Positions 1 through 5,288 of a DNA stretch of 5,343 bases are shown piece after piece. The stretch is from Kitasatospora phosalacinea (lineage in GTDB: Bacteria > Actinomycetota > Actinomycetes > Streptomycetales > Streptomycetaceae), in contig NZ_JNYE01000176.1 in assembly GCF_000717185.1 (NCBI RefSeq), forward strand, positions 1-5,343. The letters run 5' to 3'. A model generated the notes under the pieces. It saw nothing but the letters and a program-made list of their open reading frames with translations. It had not been told where the DNA came from and searched no databases. The stretch's first letter is position 1, and every line of letters starts with the position of its first letter. A program made the translations under genes and the position numbers.

Positions 1-123
1 GACCACTACCGGGACGCGCAGATCCAGGGCCTGAAGTCCGCCGTCCTCGCCTGCACGGTGATCACCGCCGGGGCCCTGCTGTTCACCCGCCACCTCCCCA
101 CCGAACGGCGCCAAGCGTATTGA
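1..123 (+). CDS. C-terminal end of a membrane transporter, probably MFS family (5' part outside window)
   Basis: Frame 1 is open from the first base to a TGA at 121-123 and gives 40 residues. They consist of a polar stretch (DHYRDAQIQGLKSA), one hydrophobic segment (roughly AVLACTVITAGALLF) and a short basic, polar tail (TRHLPTERRQAY). A last transmembrane helix followed by a short cytoplasmic tail with 'LPTER' is typical of the end of actinobacterial drug/metabolite MFS permeases. The family call is inferred from this tail alone, because no signature motif lies in the window. The gene runs on the same strand as the amidohydrolase, but about 600 bases of IS debris separate them, so they are unlikely to share an operon now. 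Other polytopic membrane proteins remain possible. Confidence 0.5.
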   Translation, partial: DHYRDAQIQGLKSAVLACTVITAGALLFTRHLPTERRQAY

Positions 124-166
124 TCATGAGCGCTGTTGGCAGTGGCCGGGCTTGATCAAAGCGAAG

Positions 167-213
167 ACCTCCGGTGTGGTGGAGGTGTCCAGGCTCCGCA
201 CCACACACGGAGG
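167..213 (+). promoter_or_regulatory. Leader with alternative hairpins overlapping the Shine-Dalgarno of the IS481 remnant
   Basis: Two mutually exclusive stems can be drawn. Stem A pairs ACCTCC (167-172) with GGAGGT (181-186) around an 8-nt loop. Stem B pairs CCGGTGTGGTG (171-181) with CACCACACACGG (199-210), giving 11 base pairs with one bulged A at 207. Both use 171-172 and 181, so they cannot coexist. The right arm of stem B ends inside the ribosome-binding site GGAGG (209-213), which lies 5 nt before the GTG at 219. This arrangement would hide the ribosome-binding site, as some insertion sequences do to damp expression from outside promoters. That role is an inference; only the pairing is seen. 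Confidence 0.4.
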
Positions 214-218
214 CCTTC

Positions 219-281
219 GTGTCCCACCGTCGTGCCCGGCTGACCGTGCATGGCAGGCGGCTTCGCAACCGATATCGCTGA
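219..281 (+). pseudogene. IS481-family transposase, N-terminal remnant
   Basis: A GTG at 219, preceded by GGAGG at 209-213, opens a 20-residue frame that ends at TGA 279-281. Its first 15 residues, VSHRRARLTVHGRRL, match the conserved start of IS481-family transposases of Streptomyces, just before the helix-turn-helix. After Leu15 (about base 263) the match ends, with RNRYR and a stop. The HTH and the DDE integrase core are therefore absent, and this is a truncated remnant that cannot transpose. The sequence from about 150 to 218 is probably the element's left-end leader; I did not identify a terminal inverted repeat. The family call rests on recognising this short conserved start. Confidence 0.65.
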
Positions 282-739
282 CCACGTCGAAGGCCAGCCC
301 GTTCTCCTCCGTGGGCGACAAGGGTCCATCGGGGCCCGGTGCGGTACGGCAACCAGGTGGACACCGTGAGCGGTGGTGCCGGCGCGCTGCTGCTGCGGGG
401 GTCGCGGGGCGGTATTGCGGTAGGTGCACCGGCCACCTCGATAGCCGAGCACACGCCAGGGTGCGCGTGCTGGAGCAGCGCGTTGGCCGAGATCGCCCCG
501 GAGTGCGCTTTACTGATCGTTTCAGAATGATCGCGAGAGGGTCCGGCCAGCCGGGGGCCGCTGATCAGTGCGCGAGCCAGCCGAGGACGATGAGGACGTC
601 CGGACGGCGGGGGGGCGTGTGCCGACTGTGTCGGGCTCCGCCTATCGGGTGAATCCCGTCCTCGCCCCGAGTCTGGTCAGTTGATGGCCTGTCAGGATCT
701 CCCTGCATACGAACCATTACGGCGACCAGGGATGTAACG
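282..739. other. Gene-poor stretch between IS481 remnant and amidohydrolase; no nameable gene
   Basis: Open frames on both strands here are short, overlap one another and show no recognisable domain. On the minus strand, about 267-345 has good codon bias (peptide LSPTEENGLAFDVVSDIG), and 574-612 could encode a C-terminus (PDVLIVLGWLAH), but neither belongs to a complete gene. A near-palindrome lies at 515-532. The final 15 bases carry the ribosome-binding site AGGGA (728-732) for the ATG at 740. I read the stretch as remnants of older genes and insertions. It may also hold the promoter of the amidohydrolase, but no convincing -35/-10 pair was found. Confidence 0.4.
515..532. repeat. Near-palindromic sequence, operator-like or IS-end-like
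   Basis: GATCGTTTC (515-523) and GAATGATC (525-532) form an inverted repeat: GATC pairs with GATC, then the inner positions pair with two G-T mismatches. It is AT-richer than its surroundings and lies about 210 bases upstream of the amidohydrolase start. It could be an operator or an insertion-sequence end. Nothing else in the window contains a copy, so the role is unknown. Confidence 0.25.
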
Positions 740-2309
740 ATGACCGAGAACCCGCAAGAGATTCGCACAGAGCGCCCCAGCAGCCGAACGGGCCCGGTCC
801 GTACGATGTCGTGCTTGCCGGGGGCGCGTGGTGGATCCGGAGAGGGAGGTCGACGGCATTTTCCACGTGGGGATCACAGGGGACCGGATCGCGGCGATCT
901 CGACCGAGCCGTTGGAGGGCGAGACGGTGATCGACGCCACGGGCCTGGTCGTCGCCCCCGGCTTCATCGACCTCCACGCGCACGGCCAGCAGCTGCCCGC
1001 CGCGTGGATGCAGGCCTTCGACGGGGTGACCACCGCGCTCGAACTGGAGTCGGGACTCCTGCCGATCGCGGACTTCTACGACAAGGTGGCCGCCGAGGGC
1101 CGCCCGATCAACTACGGCGCCTCCGCCGCGTGGACGTATGCGCGCATCGCGGAGAAGGAGAAGGACATGGCGCCCCCCGGGGCCGAACTGACCTGGTTCC
1201 AGAAGGCGTTCGAACGCGACGGCTGGCAGCAGAGCCTGGCCGACGAGGAGGAGGTGAAGCGCATCATCGCCGGCGTCGAGGAAGGGCTGGAGCAGGGCGC
1301 CCTGGGCATCGGCATCAACGGCGGCTACGCGCCCGGCTACGGCCGCAAGGAGTACCACGCACTCGCCCAGCTCGCCGCCAGGCACGGGGCGCCGACCTTC
1401 ACCCACATCCGCTACCTCTCCGTCCAGGAGCCGGACAGCGGCTTCGAAGGACTCGGCGAACTCATCTCCCTCGCCGCGGCGACCGGCGCGCACATGCACA
1501 TCTGCCACCTCAACAGCGTCGCCGGCCGGGACATCAAGGCCTGCGTGGAACTCGTCACCGAAGCCCAGGAACGCGGTCTGCCGATCACCGTCGAGGCCTA
1601 CCCCTACGGCGCGTGCTCCAGCACCGTGGGCGCCGAGGTCTTCAAGAACGACTGGCTCGCACGCTGGGGCGTGGAGGACGCCTCCGCGATGGAGCACAAC
1701 GGCGAACCCCTGACCCAGGAGAGGATCGACGAACTGCAGGAGGAGGACCCCGGGGCCGTCATCGTGATGCACTTCCTGCACCCGGACGACAACGCCGAGG
1801 ACGCCGAGATGCTCGACCTCTCCGTCCTGCACCCCGGGGCCGCGATCGCCTCCGACGCGATGCCGTGGGCACGCAAGGACGGCACGATCATCGAGGGCGA
1901 CGTCTGGCCGCTGCCCGACGACGCCTTCGCCCACCCGCGTTCGGCCGGCTGCTACGCCCGCTTCCTCGCCGGCTGGGCCCGCGGCGGCCGCGAGCGCACC
2001 GAGCCCAAACTGACGCTGGTCGAGGCGATCCGCAAGACGAGCCTCATCCCCGCGCAGATCCTGGAGAAGGCCGTGCCCCAGATGCGCAGCAAGGGCCGCA
2101 TCCAGGTCGGTGCGGACGCCGACGTCGTCGTGTTCGACCTCGCCACCGTGCAGGACAACGCCACCTTCACCGAGCCCGCGCAACGCTCCACCGGCTTCCA
2201 GCACGTGATCGTGAACGGCACCCCCGTCATCCAGGACGGCAAGGAGATCCTGGAGGCGCGCCCCGGCCGCCCGATCCGCCGCCCCACGGCGCCGAAGGCA
2301 TCGGTGTAA
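740..2309 (+). pseudogene. Amidohydrolase, D-aminoacylase (N-acyl-D-amino-acid deacylase) type; N-terminus disrupted by apparent frameshifts
   Basis: The frame from GTG 828 gives 493 residues of a cytoplasmic metal-dependent amidohydrolase, likely to remove an acyl group from N-acyl-D-amino acids or related amides. Family marks are GLVVAPGFIDLHAHG with the metal-binding HxH (His50, His52), GVTTALELESG (Glu72/Glu74), FTHIR (His193), HICHLNS (His224, His227), ASDAMPW (Asp343, the general base position) and the closing β-domain GADADVVVFDL...GFQHVIVNG (427-464). The D-aminoacylase metal Cys is replaced by the ELE segment, so the substrate may differ from the type enzyme. The usual first strand (YDVVLAGG) lies at 802-825 in another frame, and a well-placed ATG at 740 (AGGGA 7 nt upstream; MTENPQEIR...) lies in a third. 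Two one-base losses, near 790-800 and 820-826, would explain this. GTG 828 has only a poor ribosome-binding site. Function is uncertain if the breaks are real; they could be sequencing errors. Confidence 0.75.
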
Positions 2310-2383
2310 CCGGCCGCCACCGCCGCAGAACGAGCCGAACCGCAGGACTCGCCCTCGGCGATCTCGGTCGGCAGGGTATCCGG

Positions 2384-2725
2384 GTGCGTGCTGACCTTGT
2401 CCCGGACGACCTGTGGGAGCGGGTGGCGCCACTGCTGCCACCCGCTCCCGAACGACGCCACCGCCACCCCGGAAGACTCCGCGTTCCGGACAGGGCGGCC
2501 TTCGCCGGCATCATCTACGTCCTGCGGACCGACATCGCCTGGCGCGACGTCCCCACCGCCACCATCGGCTGCTCCGGAGTCACCGCCTGGCGCCGGCTGC
2601 GGGACTGGACCGAGGCCGGCGCATGGCCTCGTCTGCACGAGGTGCTTCTCGCTGAACTGCGGTCGGCGGGCCTGCTGGAGATGGACGACGCAGCGATCGA
2701 CGGCTCGCACGTCAGGGCCCTCAAA
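2384..2725 (+). pseudogene. IS5-family transposase, N-terminal fragment (5' half of a split gene)
   Basis: A GTG at 2384 with AGGG at 2373-2376 starts a frame with the typical Streptomyces IS5-type transposase N-terminus: LVPDDLWERVAPLLPPAPE (helical DNA-binding region), AFAGIIYVLRTDIAWRDVP, GCSGVTAWRRLRDWTEAG, then MDDAAIDGSHVRALK. Asp106 in the AIDGSH motif is the first residue of the catalytic DDE triad. Homology ends right after Lys (base 2725). The frame runs on to a stop at 2918-2920, but with an unrelated tail antisense to the immunity gene. The missing continuation (GAHTGPSPVDR...) is found at 5104-5256. The second Asp and the Glu are absent from the window, so the gene is inactive. 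It starts 75 bases after the amidohydrolase stop; I could not define the left terminal repeat in that gap. Confidence 0.8.
2415..2449 (+). repeat. 13-bp perfect inverted repeat inside the IS5 transposase start region
   Basis: GGGAGCGGGTGGC (2415-2427) is followed, after a 9-nt loop, by its exact complement GCCACCCGCTCCC (2437-2449). It lies 31 nt after the GTG start and encodes the conserved residues WERVAPLLPPAPE. The transcript would form a very stable hairpin just behind the initiation site. It could slow ribosomes or stop read-through transcription, but it may simply be a by-product of GC-rich codon choice. Confidence 0.55.
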
Positions 2726-2747
2726 GACATCTCAGGGTGCTACGACG

Positions 2748-3329
2748 TCAAGCCGGGAGGAGCTGGACCACGCCGACCCAGGTGGATTCGTCGGACCAGT
2801 CGTGAAACGCGCGGACTGTCCAGAGCCCTGCAGGCACAAGCACTGGGGCCTGCTCGGGCTGGCCCTGGCCGTCCGGGTAGGGGACGCCGAGGCTCCCGCC
2901 GGCTTCGGCCGAATCCATGAGTACGGCCGGACCGTCGGTCTGCCACAGCCCGCACTCCTCCCACGGCGTCGCCGGATCGTTCAGCACGGCCATGGCGGCG
3001 GCGATCAACTCGGCATCGGAATTGGCTGCGAGCCAGCGCACGAAGGCTCGTTGCTCGGCCAGGTAGCAGGTGCTGGAGGGTTCATCGCCCAGCACGAGTG
3101 CGGAATTGGCGGTGTGGCCGGCCAGGCTGATCACCTCGGCCAGGTCCTCGACCGCGCAGGCGCGATCGTAGTCGTCGGGTTGGTCACCGTCGCCGACGAT
3201 CATGCCGTTCTCGGTGCAGCCGTTCCACTGGTGCAGCGCGGACACCGGGACAACGATCAGCGGGCCGCCCATGGACTCGACCCAGGCCGGGCCGGGGGCC
3301 TGATGAACGGCGTGTTGATCAGAACTCAT
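2748..3329 (-). CDS. Imm21 family immunity protein
   Basis: This is a complete 193-residue cytoplasmic protein, the usual length for the family, with no signal peptide or membrane segment. The recognisable blocks in order are AWVESMGGPLIVVP (15-28), WNGCTE (35-40), PDDYDRACAVEDLAEVI (51-67), EPSSTCYLAEQRAFVRWLA (83-101), DPATPWEECGLWQTDGPAVL (118-137) and a C-terminal WVGVVQLLPA (184-193). These are the conserved blocks of Imm21, an immunity family of bacterial polymorphic toxin systems that neutralises a cognate toxin domain by binding it. No toxin gene is visible: the IS110-type pseudogene lies directly upstream on the same strand (57 bases away), and the IS5 fragment lies 22 bases beyond the stop. 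It is therefore an orphan here, presumably cut off from its partner by the insertion. The ATG at 3329 has only a weak ribosome-binding site, and I see no obvious promoter in the 57-base gap. Confidence 0.85.
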   Translation of the reverse strand: MSSDQHAVHQAPGPAWVESMGGPLIVVPVSALHQWNGCTENGMIVGDGDQPDDYDRACAVEDLAEVISLAGHTANSALVLGDEPSSTCYLAEQRAFVRWLAANSDAELIAAAMAVLNDPATPWEECGLWQTDGPAVLMDSAEAGGSLGVPYPDGQGQPEQAPVLVPAGLWTVRAFHDWSDESTWVGVVQLLPA

Positions 3330-3386
3330 GCGTGCAGTGTGCCGCCGGGCTGTGACATGCAGGCAAACCAGGCTCGCCCTCGGTGG

Positions 3387-4645
3387 TTACGCCGCCGCAG
3401 CAACTCCCTGTCGAACGGGGAAGGCCATCTGTTCGTCGAACGGCCGGCGGTTCTGAAGGCAGTGGAAGAGCTGGCCCAGGAAATCGGTTGAGGAGGTGGC
3501 GTCGGGCGCCGGCGTGCCAGTCTCCGTGGTCGCGTCGGCGGCGGTAACGGGCGTCGGCGCCGGACGAGGCCTGGAGCGAGGAGAAGGCCCAGAGGAATCC
3601 GGCGTGCATGAGCCGGTTGTTCTTGACCATGCGTCTGCCGACGTGGCTCTTCTTGCCGGAGGCCCGGGTGATGGGTGCGGAGCCGGCGTAGGCCTTGAGG
3701 CCGCGGGCGTCGGCGAAGCGGGTGCGGTCGTCACCGATCTCAGCCAGGACGCGGGCTGCGAGCTGGACGCCGAGGCCAGGGAAACCGAGGTACATCTCGG
3801 CGTCGGGATGCCCGCGGAAGGCGGCCTCGACCGCTCGGGCGAGGCCGTCACCGGCCTGGCAGGCCGCGTCGAACTGCTTCAGCAGGGCAGCCGGCTGGTG
3901 GCCGAAAGCGTCTCCGACCGCGTCTGGGTGGCGAACACGGTCGACCCGGAAAACCTCGCGCGGCCGTTTGGCCTCTGCATCGATCCCCCGCTGGTGGTCG
4001 ACGCGCTTGAGCGCGGCCCGCAACTGGGTCGGGGACAGCTTCGCGGCCTTGGCCGGGGTCGGGGCGGCGGCGAGCACAACGCGGGCGTCCGGCCGGGCCG
4101 GGCCGCCAGGTTTGCTCTGGAAGGCTTCCAGGGCGGCGGGGTAGTACTCGCGCAGGAGTGAGCGGATCTGGTTGCCGAGCTGCTGGCTGTTCCAGACGGC
4201 ATCCTGTTGGGCGCGGGCCAGTACGGTGACGGCCCGGCCTCGGTCCGAGTCGGCGGGCAACGGGCGGTGCATGGGCATGTCGGTGCGCAGGATGTTCGCC
4301 AGGACCAAGGCGTCGCCGGGGTCGGACTCCTTGCGGGACACGCCGTGCCGGTCGCGGTAGCGGGCCGCGGCCGGCGGGTTGACCGCGAACACCTGCCGCC
4401 GGCCGGTGCGCAGAGCTGCGACGAGCAGGCCGTGGCTGGTCTCGATCGCCACCGGAATCGGCTCCGCCTCGGTGTCGCCGTGTTCGGCGAGCAGGTCGAG
4501 CAGCAGCCGTTAGCCGGCCGCGTCGTCGGTGATCCGTCGCTTGCTCAACAGCTCACCAGTGTCGTCGACCAGGGCGACGTCGTGGGTCGACCAGGGCGAC
4601 GTCGTGGTGTGACTCAGCCCGGTCAATGCCGCAGAAGATCTCCAT
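3387..4645 (-). pseudogene. IS110-family transposase (DEDD RuvC-like recombinase), degenerate
   Basis: The start MEIFCGIDRAESHHDVALVD at 4645 and the tail FHCLQNRRPFDEQMAFP...VAAAA ending at 3387 bound a full-length IS110-type recombinase. After mental repair, the RuvC-like catalytic acids are Asp8 (CGID), Glu61 (AIETSHG), Asp101 and Asp104 (DPGDALVLANIL). The C-terminal Transposase_20 part follows (FPGLGVQLAARVLAEIGDDR, ARGLKAYAGSAPITRASGKK), with the Ser of RASGK as the likely nucleophile. Three lesions are visible: a 22-bp tandem duplication at 4564-4607 that shifts the frame after residue 20; a TAA at 4510-4512 where the family has Tyr (AGYRLLLDLL, codon 38); and one extra base near 3479-3484 that shifts the frame at NRF/LGQL. 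The long uninterrupted frame 3319-4452 is only the middle of the gene and then drifts out of frame into the start of Imm21. It cannot make a functional recombinase without suppression of all three. Confidence 0.85.
4564..4607 (-). repeat. Perfect 22-bp tandem duplication within the IS110 transposase
   Basis: Bases 4564-4585 and 4586-4607 are identical, back to back, and the match ends on both sides. The unit corresponds to codons for roughly HDVALVD. Because 22 is not a multiple of 3, the duplication shifts the reading frame; deleting one copy restores the family sequence VALVDDTGELLSKRR. A replication-slippage event is the simplest origin. Confidence 0.9.
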
Positions 4646-5103
4646 CCGACTCTCCCAACGTTTCCTGTTTTCGCAGGTCAAGAGCCCATGCGGGGCACGC
4701 GGCGCCCTAATCCCAGGACTCTTCGGTCCGCCACCTCAGTAGCCGTTCATGACACCGGCGCGCCCCAGGGGCCCCCGTCTTCGCCAGAGCTCGAAGGCTC
4801 GCGTATTCGGCAAGGGGTCAGCCCTGGGACGGGCTCGCACCATGACCACGGAAACACGATCTTCGGTGGGTTTCGCGGCGGCCCGAAGACGCCGGACCGC
4901 GCCGCTCTCTGTGAAGACCTCGCAGGTCAGGTAAGTCGCAGGCACCAGCCCGGCACCCACGCGACCGCCACGGAACCCACCGCCACGACAGCACCGCTCT
5001 TTGAGAAGGCCTCGCAGGCCCGGGGGGATCCAGGTGTCTGTCGCGTCAAGCGCTCCGGAAGCCCAGGCCGGGTATTCCGAGAAGCGCCTTCACACAGGAT
5101 TAG
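4646..5103 (-). other. Non-coding flank upstream of the IS110 recombinase; candidate left end and bridge-RNA region
   Basis: No convincing protein gene is present: the open frames here on either strand lack recognisable domains. IS110-group elements carry a non-coding end upstream of the recombinase start that encodes a structured bridge RNA of about 150-200 nt, and this is the matching position. Visible structure includes the hairpins at 4916-4928 and 5008-5020, a 5-bp stem AGCCC/GGGCT at 4820-4835, and GGGAG a few bases before the recombinase ATG. How far the IS110 element itself extends into this stretch is unknown, and I could not model donor or target loops by eye. The bridge-RNA assignment rests on position in the family, not on a recognised sequence. 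Confidence 0.35.
4901..5020. repeat. Diverged 28-bp direct repeat, each copy ending in a covarying 5-bp hairpin
   Basis: Copies at 4901-4928 and 4993-5020 align without gaps at 23 of 28 positions (CCGCTCT...GAAG/GAAGG...CCTCGCAGG). Each ends in a stem-loop: GACCT-CGC-AGGTC (4916-4928) and GGCCT-CGC-AGGCC (5008-5020). Two of the five differences change an A-T pair to a G-C pair at the same stem position, so pairing is kept. The copies start 92 bp apart. Such a pattern suggests a structured RNA element or a protein or recombinase site; the role is unknown. Confidence 0.5.
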
Positions 5104-5256
5104 GGGGCTCACACCGGACCCTCGCCGGTCGACCGGGGCAGGCCGGGCAGCAAACACCACCTGATCGTCGACCGGCACGGTGCCCCGCTCGCCATCACAC
5201 TGACCGGCGGCAACCGCCACGACGTCACCCAACTGCTGCCGCTGCTAGAAGACTGA
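5104..5256 (+). pseudogene. IS5-family transposase, internal fragment (continuation of the split gene)
   Basis: Fifty residues starting GAHTGPSPVDRGRPGSKHHL, with VDRHGAPLA and LTGGNRHDVTQLLPLL, match the segment that directly follows the first catalytic Asp in Streptomyces IS5-type transposases. It resumes where the fragment ending at 2725 stops, in the same orientation. A TAG at 5101-5103 lies directly upstream in frame, so it has no start of its own. It ends after LLPLLED with a TGA at 5254-5256, well before the DRGYD motif and the catalytic Glu, so the gene was also truncated on this side. Confidence 0.8.
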
Positions 5257-5288
5257 TGAAGATCTTGTTGTGGTTCGGGCTGTCGCCG

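Larger units (their letters stand above)
2726..5103. mobile_element. 2.38-kb insertion inside the IS5 transposase gene (Imm21 + degenerate IS110-type element)
   Basis: The IS5 transposase reads up to ALK (2725) and resumes at GAHTGPSP (5104) with no residues obviously lost, so everything between is best read as inserted DNA. The insert holds the Imm21 gene, the IS110-family transposase pseudogene (both minus strand) and about 460 bases of upstream sequence. Its outer ends (GACATCTCAGGG on the left, CACACAGGATTA on the right) are not inverted repeats of each other, and no clear target duplication is seen. IS110-group elements lack terminal repeats, which is compatible with this. The exact limits of the IS110 element within the insert are not resolved, so the insert may be the product of more than one event. 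Confidence 0.6.

Noticed and set aside
681..711. Possible promoter TTGATG with GCATAC 18 bases downstream, before the amidohydrolase
   Set aside because: The -10 match is poor and such weak pairs occur by chance; there is not enough evidence to annotate it.
717..2441. A 574-codon open frame on the minus strand opposite the amidohydrolase
   Set aside because: It has no recognisable domain and a repetitive G/D/A/V/R-rich composition. It mirrors the strong coding bias of the plus-strand amidohydrolase, as expected for antisense frames in high-GC DNA.
740..2920. A single 726-codon plus-strand frame spanning amidohydrolase and IS5 regions, read as a fusion protein
   Set aside because: Only its first residues (amidohydrolase start) and the part from 2384 to 2725 (IS5 transposase) resemble real proteins. 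The middle is an out-of-frame arginine/glycine-rich translation of the amidohydrolase.
3496..4161. Plus-strand open frames opposite the IS110 transposase
   Set aside because: Low-complexity composition without domains; they are shadows of the minus-strand transposase.
2726..5103. Terminal inverted repeats or target duplication at the insert ends
   Set aside because: The end sequences GACATCTCAGGG and TAATCCTGTGTG (right end read inward) do not match, and the only shared word (CTCA) is too short to count.
4736..5232. Minus-strand frames 4736-4960 and 4927-5232 as small genes or the toxin partner of Imm21
   Set aside because: The shared peptide motif (CEVFTESGAV / CEAFSKSGAV) comes from the 28-bp direct repeat. 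No toxin domain is recognisable, and the second frame overlaps the IS5 fragment antisense.
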